Source of the DNA: Pseudomonadota bacterium
Lineage (GTDB): Bacteria > Pseudomonadota > Gammaproteobacteria > Steroidobacterales > Steroidobacteraceae
Assembly (NCBI GenBank): GCA_021790795.1
Contig: JAJYFU010000012.1
Span: 1-47,371 of the forward strand
Direction: 5' to 3'
DNA length: 47,371 nucleotides
The position numbers and the translations under genes are program-made. Each line of letters opens with the position of its first letter. Position 1 is the stretch's first letter. The notes under the pieces are model-generated. The model saw only the letters and a program-made list of their open reading frames with translations, was not told the DNA's origin and made no database searches. This document shows positions 28,208 to 37,816 of the stretch, piece after piece.

Positions 28208-29128
28208 CTAGCGCGGACATGTTGCCACCTGGCAGTGAAACGCCGCTTCAATGCGGCGAAGCGCTCCGCGCGGCGTGGCTTCGACCATCCATTCGGAGAA
28301 GCCCCGCTGCTGCTTGACCGCATAGACTTGCCACCGAGACCGCCCGGTTCCGCTTCGACGCCGCCGGCGCGCCAATGTCGGATTCGTGTGTTGCAATCCA
28401 TGGGAAAGGAAACCCACGAAGCGCACCGATTGCGCCCTGCCGAGACCGGCCAGCTCGGCCTCCAGCGAACGCCCTCCGCGAGCATCGCGGCCACTGTTGC
28501 CGGACAGCGCGTTGATGAATCTGCGGAGTCGTTTCCAGACTTTCAACATGTTTAAAGGCGCATATCCCCGCTGTTTGACTTCAGCATTGATCTGCCGCGC
28601 GACTTCGCGGTAGTGCATGATGACGAACGGCACGCCTAGCGTACGGCGAGGCTGGATGAAATGCAGATTCACCACGCTCCAGATGCTCTCGTCCAGGGCG
28701 CGCTTGAAAGGAACAAAGCGCCACTGCCGCGCGGCGGCGATCGCCGCGCGATTCAATTGCGGCGAGCCCGAACTGCGCAGGACTTTGACCCGCGCAACTT
28801 TACCCGACGGAGCTACGAACACTGCAAGCCTGACGGTGCCTTGTTGGTCCGAGTCGGGCGGATAAATCGGCGCCACGAAGTGCGCAAAGGTGAGCGCCAC
28901 GCGCCCACCGGGCTCGGCATGTGCGCCCCCCGGCGTGCGCGAGCCGCTCGTCGCTACGACCAGTTTCGAACGCGCGGCGAGTTTTGGGGGCACCGTGATC
29001 TGGAATCCCGGAGACTTCAGTGCGGGGATGGCTCGAAGCCTGACGATTCGAGGCTTCAGCTTGAACTGATTGACGACGCGAAATGGGCGCACCACTGAGG
29101 CGCTGCCGCAGCGCGACGCCCCCGCCAT
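28208..29128 (-). CDS. TonB C-terminal-domain-like protein lacking an N-terminal TM anchor (possibly truncated)
   Basis: IYPPDSDQQGTVRLAVFVAPSGKVARVKVLRSSGSPQLNRAAIAAARQWRFVPFKR is TonB-CTD-like; no hydrophobic N-terminus; true start unclear. Confidence 0.55.
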   Translation of the reverse strand: MAGASRCGSASVVRPFRVVNQFKLKPRIVRLRAIPALKSPGFQITVPPKLAARSKLVVATSGSRTPGGAHAEPGGRVALTFAHFVAPIYPPDSDQQGTVRLAVFVAPSGKVARVKVLRSSGSPQLNRAAIAAARQWRFVPFKRALDESIWSVVNLHFIQPRRTLGVPFVIMHYREVARQINAEVKQRGYAPLNMLKVWKRLRRFINALSGNSGRDARGGRSLEAELAGLGRAQSVRFVGFLSHGLQHTNPTLARRRRRSGTGRSRWQVYAVKQQRGFSEWMVEATPRGALRRIEAAFHCQVATCPR

Positions 29129-29498
29129 CTACTGGTCCCGGATAGGCGCCGCCCAGGGCAACGCCGCGGCGCAGTTCTTTCAGGGGGTCATGTACGAGAA
29201 AGGTCAGGGTCTGCCGCAAGATTATGCCAAGGCCGCACGGTGGTTCCACAAAGCCGCCGATCAAGGCGATGCCGATGCGCAGTTCGACCTGGGGCTGATG
29301 TACGCCAGAGGACAGGGTGTCCCGCTCGACTACGTCAGGGCATACCGGTGGTGGCTTCTAGCCGCGTCCGACTCGAGCGCTCACAATCATGTCCATGACC
29401 TGGCCCACCAGAAGATGAAGGAGTCAGCGTCCCGGATGACCACAGCTCAATTAGCGCTTGCGCATCGCCAGGCCGCCCGGTGGATTTCCGCTCACTGA
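29070..29498 (+). CDS. Sel1-like (TPR-like) repeat protein, no signal peptide, possibly 5'-truncated
   Basis: GNAAAQFFQGVMYEKGQGLPQDYAKAARWFHKAADQGDADAQFDLGLMYARGQGVPLDYVRAYRWWLLAA; 5' end overlaps the TonB-like ORF head-to-head. Confidence 0.65.
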   Translation: MTTRNGRTTEALPQRDAPAIYWSRIGAAQGNAAAQFFQGVMYEKGQGLPQDYAKAARWFHKAADQGDADAQFDLGLMYARGQGVPLDYVRAYRWWLLAASDSSAHNHVHDLAHQKMKESASRMTTAQLALAHRQAARWISAH

Positions 29499-29586
29499 AC
29501 CGTCCGTCGAATGGCGCCCGCCCCGCAATTCTCCTCGCGAGCAGTCGTTCTTTCCGCACAGGAACCGCTCTGCAGGCGCACGTTCA

Positions 29587-29754
29587 TCAGCCGGGGTCAT
29601 CAGCTTCGCGAAGGGCACGGGCATCGGCCGCGCCGAGATCGCGTTCGTGGACACGCCTGAGCACCTTGACCTTCCGCAGCATCTCGGCCGAGAAGGGTGA
29701 CTTGCCCTCGAGGCGCACGCCGGTCTGCACGCGGATCACGGTCTTCAGGGGCAT
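29587..29754 (-). CDS. 55-aa protein resembling the two ends of a conserved ~90-aa hypothetical family, apparently internally deleted
   Basis: MPLKTVIRVQTGVRLE joined directly to GKSPFSAEMLRKVKVLRRVHERDLGAADARALREADDPG. Confidence 0.45.
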   Translation of the reverse strand: MPLKTVIRVQTGVRLEGKSPFSAEMLRKVKVLRRVHERDLGAADARALREADDPG

Positions 29755-29944
29755 AGGGCACCGAGGTATAGGGGCACCACCGATCCGGTGCGCTGCGGGC
29801 CGGCTTGCGGCCGAGCGCGCCGGCGGCACGCCCGGTAAGATGGCCGGTGACCTCGGGGCCGGGCCCACGATTTGCGCAGGGGGGAACCCCGGCGGCTCCG
29901 ACCGGTCAATCCGGCTCTCGGCAACACCCTGGAGGCCATGCGCG

Positions 29945-30970
29945 ATGATCGGCACCGGTTCGCTCTCCCACTCTGCTCCCGCCCCGGAATCGGCCCAACC
30001 GGGCGCTGCGGCGCGGACGGCCTTCTCGCGGCTGCGCGACTATCTGCGCAGCCAGATCCTCGGCCAGGAGGCGCTGGTCGAGCGGTTGCTCGTGGCCCTG
30101 CTCAGCGATGGTCACCTGCTGGTCGAGGGCCCGCCGGGTCTCGCCAAGACGCGCGCCGTCAAGGCGCTGGCGCACGGCGTGGAGGCCGATTTCCAACGCG
30201 TGCAGTTCACACCGGACCTGCTGCCGGCCGACCTCACGGGATCGGAGATCTACCGGCCGGAAGAGGCCACCTTTCGCTTCCAACGGGGACCGCTTTTTCA
30301 CAACGTGATTCTCGCCGACGAAATCAACCGCGCGCCGGCGAAGGTTCAATCGGCGCTGCTGGAGGCCATGGCCGAGCGCCAGATCAGCGTCGGCGCGGCG
30401 ACCTACCCGCTGCCGCCACTGTTCATGGTGATGGCGACCCAGAACCCCATCGAGCAGGAGGGCACCTATCCACTGCCCGAGGCGCAGCTCGACCGCTTCA
30501 TGCTGCATGTGCGCATCGACTACCCCGACCGCGCCACGACGCTCAAGGTGATGGCCTTGGCGCGCAGCGAAGCGATCAGTCAGCGCGAGCTGCCGCCTCC
30601 GACGCAGCGGATGAGCCAGCAGACGGTCTTCGAGGCGCGGCGCGCGGCGCTCGGCCTGACGCTCTCCGATCCTGTCGCCGATTACATTGCCGCATTGGTC
30701 GATGCGACACGCAGACCAGAGCCCTACAGCGCGCAGCTGCGCCAGTGGCTGCGCTGGGGGGCGAGCCCGCGCGCGGCGATTGCGATCGAGCGCGGCGCGC
30801 GCTCGCTCGCGTGGCTCGACGGCCGCGATTTCGTGACACCCGAGGACGTGCAGGCCCTCGCTCCGGACGCGCTGCGCCATCGGCTGCTCATCGACTACAC
30901 CGCGCAGGCGCAGGGCGTGACCGCCGAAGCCTGCGTCAACGAACTGCTGAGCCGGGTGCCGGCTCCGTGA
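29945..30970 (+). CDS. MoxR-family AAA+ ATPase
   Basis: GHLLVEGPPGLAKTRAVKALA, VILADEINRAPAKVQSALLEAMAERQ, VMATQNPIEQEGTYPLPEAQLDRFM. Confidence 0.95.
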   Translation: MIGTGSLSHSAPAPESAQPGAAARTAFSRLRDYLRSQILGQEALVERLLVALLSDGHLLVEGPPGLAKTRAVKALAHGVEADFQRVQFTPDLLPADLTGSEIYRPEEATFRFQRGPLFHNVILADEINRAPAKVQSALLEAMAERQISVGAATYPLPPLFMVMATQNPIEQEGTYPLPEAQLDRFMLHVRIDYPDRATTLKVMALARSEAISQRELPPPTQRMSQQTVFEARRAALGLTLSDPVADYIAALVDATRRPEPYSAQLRQWLRWGASPRAAIAIERGARSLAWLDGRDFVTPEDVQALAPDALRHRLLIDYTAQAQGVTAEACVNELLSRVPAP

Positions 30971-30974
30971 GGCG

Positions 30975-31877
30975 ATGACGACCCCGACCCTGGCGGACTT
31001 GTTGACACTCCGCGGCGCGGCGCACGGCCTGACCCTGCGGGGACGACGGCACGCGCGCGCCGCGCTGATTGGCGCGCACTCCAGTGCGCAGCGCGGCCGA
31101 GGATTGGAGTTCCAGGAGGTCCGCCCCTACACCGCCGGTGATGATCCACGCAGCATCGATTGGCGTGTCACTGCGCGGCGGGGACGGCCGCACACCAAGC
31201 TTTATCGCGAAGAACGCGAACGGCCCGTGTGGTTGCTGGTCGACCTGCAGCCGGGCACATTCTTCGGCAGCCGACGCCAGCTGAAGTCGACGCTCATCGT
31301 GCGGACCGCGGCGCTGCTCGCCTGGGTCGCGGCGCTCGGCGGCGACCGGATCGGCGGGGTGATCGCCGGCGGCGCCGCGGGCGTGCGCGTGCTGCCGGCG
31401 CGCGGACGGCTCGAGGGCGTGTTGCCGCTGCTCGAGGCTTTGCTGGAAGCGCAGCCGACGGCGCCGGGACAACCGGCCCCGCAGTTGCTCGGCGAGGCGG
31501 TGCGCGCGCTGGGCGCGGTGGTCCGTCCCGGCAGTCAGGTGTTCGCGCTCAGCGATTTCTGCGGTCCTGGCGCTCATCAGGAGGATCACTGGATACCGAT
31601 CGCCCGACACAACGACGTCAGGCTCTACTGGATCACCGATCCACTCGAGTCCAACGGCCTGCCCCCGGGACGCTTCCGGGCGGGACTGCCCGGCCGCCTG
31701 CTGGTGCTCGACGGACGGCGAGCGCGCAATGCGTGGCTCGCCGTGTGGCAGGCCCGCGAGCGGCGCGTCACCGAGCTCTCGCAGCGCCTCGCCGCGCCGG
31801 TCGTGCGGCTCGAGACGTCGGAAAGCGTCGAAACCGCGCTGCGCACCGTGCTCTTGCGAGGACTGCCGGCGGCATGA
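30975..31877 (+). CDS. DUF58 domain-containing protein
   Basis: GRGLEFQEVRPYTAGDDPRSIDWRVTARRGRPHTKLYREERERPVWLLVDLQ. Confidence 0.93.
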   Translation: MTTPTLADLLTLRGAAHGLTLRGRRHARAALIGAHSSAQRGRGLEFQEVRPYTAGDDPRSIDWRVTARRGRPHTKLYREERERPVWLLVDLQPGTFFGSRRQLKSTLIVRTAALLAWVAALGGDRIGGVIAGGAAGVRVLPARGRLEGVLPLLEALLEAQPTAPGQPAPQLLGEAVRALGAVVRPGSQVFALSDFCGPGAHQEDHWIPIARHNDVRLYWITDPLESNGLPPGRFRAGLPGRLLVLDGRRARNAWLAVWQARERRVTELSQRLAAPVVRLETSESVETALRTVLLRGLPAA

Positions 31878-32404
31878 ATCCCAATTGGCTGAGCGAGCTT
31901 GCGCCGGCGCACGCGCCACCGCCGCCAGGCTGGTGGCCGCCGGCACCAGGCTGGTGGGTGTTGGCGGCGCTGGCGGTCGCGCTTGCCGGTGGCGCGCTGT
32001 GGCGGTGGCACACGCCGCGGCGCAGGCTGCGCCGTGCGGCGCTGCGCGAGCTGCGGCGGATCGGGTCGGCCGATGCGGATCTGCGGCACAGCGCCGGGGC
32101 CATCGAGAACTTGCTGCGACGCTACGCGATGGCGGTGTTCGGCCGTGAGCGGGTTGCCCGCCTCACGGGAGCGGCGTGGCTCGCATTTCTGGGCACCGAG
32201 GGCGGCGCGCCGCTCGCCGGTGAGAGCGGTCGGCATTTGCTCAGCACAGCGTTCGGCGGTGAGGCCTACGACGAGCGTCCGAGCTGGCTCGCGGGTGCCG
32301 ACGCCTTCGTGCGCTGCGCGGGACGCGAAGCCCGGGCCCGGCGCAAGGGGAAGCGATCCGGTGCATCCGCGGCGGATCGCGGCCCAGAGGAAGGACAACT
32401 CTAG
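31874..32404 (+). CDS. DUF4381-like membrane protein of the Bat operon
   Basis: Single N-terminal TM after a Pro/Trp-rich segment; 4-bp overlap with the DUF58 gene; position between DUF58 and BatA. Confidence 0.75.
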   Translation: MNPNWLSELAPAHAPPPPGWWPPAPGWWVLAALAVALAGGALWRWHTPRRRLRRAALRELRRIGSADADLRHSAGAIENLLRRYAMAVFGRERVARLTGAAWLAFLGTEGGAPLAGESGRHLLSTAFGGEAYDERPSWLAGADAFVRCAGREARARRKGKRSGASAADRGPEEGQL

Positions 32405-33369
32405 TGTTCCACTTCGCATGGCCGTGGATGGCGCTGCTCGCCCCCCTGCCCTGGCTGCTGCGCCGCATTCTGCCCACGAGCGAGCCGCGCGGCGCGGCGC
32501 TGTACCTGCCGATGGCCATCGAGGTGGCCACCGCGGGCGCCGGCACGCCGCGGACCACGCGCGCCGATGGCGCGCTGCTGTCGATCATCTGGGCGCTGTT
32601 GGTGCTCGCGGCCATGCGGCCGCAGTGGTTGGGTGCGCCCATACCCATTCATACCGAAGGGCGTCAGATCATCCTCGCCATCGACTGCTCGGGCTCCATG
32701 GCCACCCGGGACATGGGTGGGCAGGAGTCGCGCCTGCAGGTCGTGCAGCAGGTCGCCGGACGGTTCATCGATCACAGCCAGGGGGATCAAATCGGGCTCA
32801 TCCTCTTCGGCACCCGTCCCTACCTGCAGGCGCCGCTCACGACGGATCTGCGCACGGTGCACCGCTTCCTCGACGAGGCGATGGTCGGCGTGGCCGGACC
32901 CGAGACCGCGATCGGGGATGCCATCGGCCTGGCGATCAAGACGTTGCGGCAGGTCAACCGCGACGTGCACACCCCGTACCAACCGGTCATGATCCTGCTC
33001 ACCGACGGAGGCAACAACACCGGAGTCATGCCGCCGATCGAGGCGGCGCATCTGGCGGCGCAGGTCGGTCTGCGCATCGACACGATCGGGGTCGGCGCGG
33101 CGGTCCATCGGACGATGTTCGGTTTCAGCGGCAACACCGCACTGAATAAAAAGCTGCTGAAGAGGATCGCGCGCATCACCGGCGGTCGGTATTTCCGCGC
33201 CACCAGCCGCAGTGCGCTGCGCACGGTGTACCGGCAAATCGACCGGCTCGACCCGGTCGCCGCCAATCGGCGGTGGCTGCGCCCGGCGACCGAATGGTTC
33301 ACGCTGCCGCTGGCCTTGGCCCTGCTGCTCAGCGTGCCGGCCGCGTGGCGCATGACGGAGCGAGTCTGA
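32404..33369 (+). CDS. VWA-domain membrane protein (BatA-like)
   Basis: MIDAS motif IILAIDCSGSMATRDM; N-terminal FHFAWPWMALLAPLPWLLRRI; GTG start. Confidence 0.9.
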   Translation: MFHFAWPWMALLAPLPWLLRRILPTSEPRGAALYLPMAIEVATAGAGTPRTTRADGALLSIIWALLVLAAMRPQWLGAPIPIHTEGRQIILAIDCSGSMATRDMGGQESRLQVVQQVAGRFIDHSQGDQIGLILFGTRPYLQAPLTTDLRTVHRFLDEAMVGVAGPETAIGDAIGLAIKTLRQVNRDVHTPYQPVMILLTDGGNNTGVMPPIEAAHLAAQVGLRIDTIGVGAAVHRTMFGFSGNTALNKKLLKRIARITGGRYFRATSRSALRTVYRQIDRLDPVAANRRWLRPATEWFTLPLALALLLSVPAAWRMTERV

Positions 33370-33373
33370 CGCC

Positions 33374-34360
33374 GTGCCGCATGCCTTGCACTTTCTGCAC
33401 CCGCTGTACCTGCTGGCGCTGTTGCCCCTGTGGGCGCTCGCGCTGTGGCTGGCTCGGCGCCGTGCTCGCGACGGCGCCTGGCTGCGCCACATCGACGCCG
33501 AGCTCCTGGCGCGGTTGCGCCTGCGCGGCGGCGGCGGCCGCTCGCCGTGGCCGTTGGTCGTCGCGCTGTGGACACTCTCGGTGGTGGCGCTTGCCGGCCC
33601 GAGCTGGCAGCGGCAGGTCACCCCGGCTTATCGACTGCCCGCGGCATGGGTGGTCGCCCTGCAGCTGTCGCCTTCGATGGAGGCCCGCGACATCGCGCCG
33701 AGTCGCATCGCGCGGGCACGCTTCGCCATCGACAACCTGCTCTCCGCGGCGCACGATGCGCGCGTCGGACTCGTCGCCTTCGCGGGTGACGCCTATACGG
33801 TCGCGCCGCTGACCGAAGACGTCGACACGGTGCGCAATCTCAGCCGCACACTCTCTCCGGACCTGATGCCGGAGCACGGCGCCCGTCTCGCGCCGGCGCT
33901 GGAGAAGGCCGCGCGGTTGCTCGCTGCGTGGAAAGGTCACGACCGACAGATCGTCGTGCTGATGGATGGCGTGACCGACCCGGCGCGCGCGATGATGGTT
34001 GCCGAGCGCCTGCACCGCGCGGGCATCGACGTGAATGTCGTCGGCGTTGGAACCACCGGGGGAGCACCCGCGCCCAACGGCAATGGCGGATTCGAGCACG
34101 GCCCCGACGGCAAGATCATCATGACGCGACTGCGGCCCGCGATCCTGCGGCGCATCGCCACGGCCGGCGGCGGCCAGTTCGTGACGGTGAATCAATTGCC
34201 GCTGTTGATCGGCGGACTGCACGCGGCTGGACTGAGCAGCCTGGGCCGGGCACAGCTCGCCCCGCACGAGCGCCTCGCAAGCTGGCTGAACGACGGTGTC
34301 TGGCTGCTGCCGCTGATTCTGCTGCTCGGCGCGCTCGCGGCGCGACGGGGGTGGACCTGA
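33374..34360 (+). CDS. VWA-domain membrane protein (BatB-like)
   Basis: FLHPLYLLALLPLWALALWLARR, VVALQLSPSMEARDIAPSRIARARFAIDNLL; GTG start. Confidence 0.88.
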   Translation: MPHALHFLHPLYLLALLPLWALALWLARRRARDGAWLRHIDAELLARLRLRGGGGRSPWPLVVALWTLSVVALAGPSWQRQVTPAYRLPAAWVVALQLSPSMEARDIAPSRIARARFAIDNLLSAAHDARVGLVAFAGDAYTVAPLTEDVDTVRNLSRTLSPDLMPEHGARLAPALEKAARLLAAWKGHDRQIVVLMDGVTDPARAMMVAERLHRAGIDVNVVGVGTTGGAPAPNGNGGFEHGPDGKIIMTRLRPAILRRIATAGGGQFVTVNQLPLLIGGLHAAGLSSLGRAQLAPHERLASWLNDGVWLLPLILLLGALAARRGWT

Positions 34361-34362
34361 CG

Positions 34363-35343
34363 ATGCGCGCGATGGTTCTGCTCATCCTGGGATCCCTGGT
34401 GTGCGCCCCGGCCTGCGCGGGCGTGTGGACCAATCTGTGGCGAACCCCCGATCAGCAGGGCGAGGCGCTGCTCGCGGCCGGTCAGCCGGCCAAGGCGGCC
34501 GAGCGCTTCTCCAATCCGCGGTTGAAGGCATACGCGGACCTGCGCGCCGGCCATTACGGCGCGGCGGCGCGCCTGCTCGCGCCGCTGAAGGATCCTACTT
34601 CGGAATACAACCGCGGCAATGCCTTGGCGCGCTTGGGTCATCTACATCAGGCACTCGCGGCCTACGATGCGGCCTTGAAACAGACGCCGCACGACGCTGA
34701 TATCCGGCACAACCGCGATTTGGTCGAGCGCATGCTGGCGCACCACCGGCGGCCGCGCGCGCGCAAGCCGGGGCACGGCGGCGCGAAGCGTCACGCCTCG
34801 GGCACCTCACGGGGCAAACAAGGACACGGCGCTCACGGCGCCGGCAAGGGACAGCGCTCGGACAAATCCGGCGCGAAGGGCCGTGGCTCGAGCCGACAGC
34901 AGGGCCACAGCGGCGGCACGGGAACGGCCGCGGGCGCGCCGGGATCCCGCTCGGCCCAGGCACGCGGCACGACCGGCACCGGAGCGCATCGAGAGCAGGC
35001 GACTCGCGCGAGCGGACAGTCGGGCGAGCGGGCCGGAGCGCGGCGGCGCACCCCCGGTCAGGCGCGCCGTGACGCGGCACGGGCTGCTGCGCTGGCCCGT
35101 CGCGAGGCGGAGCACGGTCACTCGCATCCCGTGCAAGCCGGCCGCGCAAACGGATCGCATCGCGCCGCGCACAGCCTCGTGGCCCGCACAGCCGGGATGC
35201 GCTCCCGGCCGCCGAAGCCCGTGAGCGAGAAAACCCTGGCGCTGCGGCAGTGGCTGCGGCAACTGCCGAATAATCCGGCCGGGCTGCTGCGCCGCGAGTT
35301 CCTGATCAAATACATGATGCGCCATCGCGGGACGGAGCCATGA
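34363..35343 (+). CDS. TPR-containing BatC-like protein with long basic low-complexity linker
   Basis: Signal peptide MRAMVLLILGSLVCAPACAG, TPR EYNRGNALARLGHLHQALAAYDAALKQTPHDADIRHNRDLV, Gly/Ser/His/Arg-rich tail. Confidence 0.85.
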   Translation: MRAMVLLILGSLVCAPACAGVWTNLWRTPDQQGEALLAAGQPAKAAERFSNPRLKAYADLRAGHYGAAARLLAPLKDPTSEYNRGNALARLGHLHQALAAYDAALKQTPHDADIRHNRDLVERMLAHHRRPRARKPGHGGAKRHASGTSRGKQGHGAHGAGKGQRSDKSGAKGRGSSRQQGHSGGTGTAAGAPGSRSAQARGTTGTGAHREQATRASGQSGERAGARRRTPGQARRDAARAAALARREAEHGHSHPVQAGRANGSHRAAHSLVARTAGMRSRPPKPVSEKTLALRQWLRQLPNNPAGLLRREFLIKYMMRHRGTEP

Positions 35344-37079
35344 AGGCGCGGGCCGCGGGCGCGGCGCTGGCACTTTGCCTGTGGGTGCTCGCCGGGCCCG
35401 CTCGGGCGGCGATCACAGCGCAGCTCAGCAGCTCGCAGGTCACATCGGGCAGCACCGTTCAGTTGACACTGCGGTACGACGGTCTGACCACCAGCGAACC
35501 GGCTCTGGCGCCGCTGCGCCGGGATTTCGACATCCTGGGCACCAGTTCCAGCACCAGCGTACAGATCGGCACCGGCGGCAGCGCGGACAGCACGGAAGTC
35601 GAGCTGACATTGGCGCCGAAGCACGCGGGCCGCTTGACGATCCCGCCGATCGCCTGGGATGGGCAGCGCAGTCCGGCACTGACGCTCACCGTATCCGGCT
35701 CGAGCTCGGCCACGGCGCCACGCGGCGGCACGGCCGCGCCTCCCGGAATCTTCATCGTCAGTCACGTCACGCCGGCACATCCGTATGTGCAGTCACAGGT
35801 ACGGCTGACCATTCAGATTTTCACGGACGAGCAGCTTTATCGCGGCACCCTGGATTTCTCCGGCCACGGGGCGGCCCTGGTGAAACAGATCGGCACCAAC
35901 CAGTACGCGAGCACGATGCGCGGCGGCCGGTCCTATCAAGTCATCACGCGCCGCTACGTGCTGTTTCCGCTGCGCAGTGGCACGGTGCGTCTGGCCGGCC
36001 CGGTGCTCGATGGGCAGGTCGCCGTGACGCGGAGCACCTCTCCCTGGAACGGCGGCTTCGGCGGCTTCTTCGGCCAACTGGTCCAAAGCACTCGGCCGAT
36101 CGAGGTGCGCGGCAATCCAATCGTGCTGTCGGTGCGGCCGCGGCCGGCAGGCCAGTCGGGCGGTTACTGGCTACCGGCCCGGCAGGTCACCCTGTCCGCG
36201 CAATGGAGCCCCGCCACCCTGCGCGCGCATGCCGGCAATCCGCTCACCGTCTCGCTCCATCTGCGCGCAACCGGGCTGACGGCCGGGCAGTTGCCCAACC
36301 TCGCGCACCTGATCACGCCGCCAGCCGGGCTCTCGGCCTACCCCGACCAACCCAAGCTCCGCAACACGATGCAGGGCAACGACATGGTCGGCCAGCGGGA
36401 TCAGACCCTCGCGTTCATTGCCAACCGGGCAGGCCATTACTCGCTACCGGCGATCACGGTCCATTGGTGGGACACACGCACGAACCAGGCCCGCACCGTC
36501 AGCATTCCAGGGCGGACCCTGACGATCCTTGCCGCTCCCAGCGGCACTGCCGCGGCCGCCGCGCCGGCCGCGCGCAGCGAATTGCCGCATCCGGCGCCGA
36601 ACGTGACACACGCCGGGTCCCGGCATGCGAGCGCCGGTGCCGCGGTCAGGCGCTGGCAATGGGTGAGTGCGGGCCTGGCCGCACTGTGGCTGGCGACGAT
36701 CGGCGCGTGGCTCGGGACGGGCTGGGTCCGCCGGCGCCGCGCCGCCGTGTCCCCTGTCGAGCGCCTCGTCCGGCTCGATCCTGCGCGCGAGCGCGAGGCG
36801 TTTCGCGCCGCCTGCGCCCGCGACGACCCTCTGGCGGCCCGGCGCCATCTGCTGCTTTGGGCGTCGGCCGCGTGGAACGCTCGGCAGACCAAGCTCGGCA
36901 CGATCGCCCGCGCGATCAACCGACCGGAGCTCACGGAGCGTCTGCGCGAGCTCGAGCGTGCTTGCTACGGCGGCGGGAGCTGGAAGGGCGAGCCGCTGGC
37001 GCAGGTGCTCACCGAGCTCGCGCCGCGGTCGCGGCCTGGCCCTCCGCGCGATGAGCCTCTGCCTCCCTTGTACTCGTAG
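35340..37079 (+). CDS. BatD/oxygen-tolerance-like protein
   Basis: Signal peptide; beta-sandwich pattern (QLSSSQVTSGSTVQLTLRYDG..DFDILGTSSSTSVQI); C-terminal TM; last gene of the Bat operon; 4-bp overlap with the previous gene. Confidence 0.9.
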   Translation: MKARAAGAALALCLWVLAGPARAAITAQLSSSQVTSGSTVQLTLRYDGLTTSEPALAPLRRDFDILGTSSSTSVQIGTGGSADSTEVELTLAPKHAGRLTIPPIAWDGQRSPALTLTVSGSSSATAPRGGTAAPPGIFIVSHVTPAHPYVQSQVRLTIQIFTDEQLYRGTLDFSGHGAALVKQIGTNQYASTMRGGRSYQVITRRYVLFPLRSGTVRLAGPVLDGQVAVTRSTSPWNGGFGGFFGQLVQSTRPIEVRGNPIVLSVRPRPAGQSGGYWLPARQVTLSAQWSPATLRAHAGNPLTVSLHLRATGLTAGQLPNLAHLITPPAGLSAYPDQPKLRNTMQGNDMVGQRDQTLAFIANRAGHYSLPAITVHWWDTRTNQARTVSIPGRTLTILAAPSGTAAAAAPAARSELPHPAPNVTHAGSRHASAGAAVRRWQWVSAGLAALWLATIGAWLGTGWVRRRRAAVSPVERLVRLDPAREREAFRAACARDDPLAARRHLLLWASAAWNARQTKLGTIARAINRPELTERLRELERACYGGGSWKGEPLAQVLTELAPRSRPGPPRDEPLPPLYS

Positions 37080-37100
37080 GGAGGTATCGGGGGATGGGCC

Positions 37101-37754
37101 CTAGGCCACCCCGTAGCGCGCGCGGTAAGCCTCGAGCGCCGCCAGCTGCCCGGCCGTGATGCCGTGGGCACCGGGACGTGCAAACGCCTCGATCAGCGCC
37201 GCCAGCGTGAGCACGCTCAAGCATTTCACGCCGTGCTCCTGCTCGATCTCCTGTGTCGCGCTGAGGGCGCCCTGCCCGCGCTCCTGGCGGTCCAGCGCAA
37301 ATACGCAGCCGACCGGGCGGGCGCCGGCGGCGCGGATCAACTCGAGAGACTCGCGGACCGCGGTGCCGGCGGTCACCACGTCATCCACGATCAGCACCCG
37401 CCCCTGCAGGGGGGCGCCGATCAGCAAGCCGCCTTCACCGTGGTCCTTGGCTTCCTTGCGGTTGAACGCATACGGCACATTGCGCCCATGGTGATCGAAC
37501 AGTGCGGCAGCCGTCGCGGCCGCGAGCGCGATGCCCTTGTAGGCTGGTCCGAACAGCATGTCGAACGGGAGGCGGGATACGCTGATCGCCGCCGCGTAGC
37601 AACGCCCGAGCACGGCAATCGCCTCGCCGTCACTGAACAGGCCGGCATTGAAGAAATAGGGACTCTCACGGCCGGATTTGAGCGTGAACGAGCCGAAGCG
37701 CAGGGCCTGGCGCGAAAGCGCCAGATCGATGAATTTGAGCTGGTGATCTTGCAT
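37101..37754 (-). CDS. pyrE: Orotate phosphoribosyltransferase
   Basis: [80 protein letters not shown]. Confidence 0.96.
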   Translation of the reverse strand: MQDHQLKFIDLALSRQALRFGSFTLKSGRESPYFFNAGLFSDGEAIAVLGRCYAAAISVSRLPFDMLFGPAYKGIALAAATAAALFDHHGRNVPYAFNRKEAKDHGEGGLLIGAPLQGRVLIVDDVVTAGTAVRESLELIRAAGARPVGCVFALDRQERGQGALSATQEIEQEHGVKCLSVLTLAALIEAFARPGAHGITAGQLAALEAYRARYGVA

Positions 37755-37816
37755 AGCGAATATCATTGCCTGATGCGCACCCACGTCGTCAACCGCCGCG
37801 GCACGGATCAGAGGCC

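Noticed and set aside
29480-29944. N-terminal extension of the MoxR ORF
   Set aside because: The frame is open upstream but MoxR-family similarity begins shortly after ATG 29945; the upstream translation is low-complexity and overlaps the minus-strand 55-aa gene.
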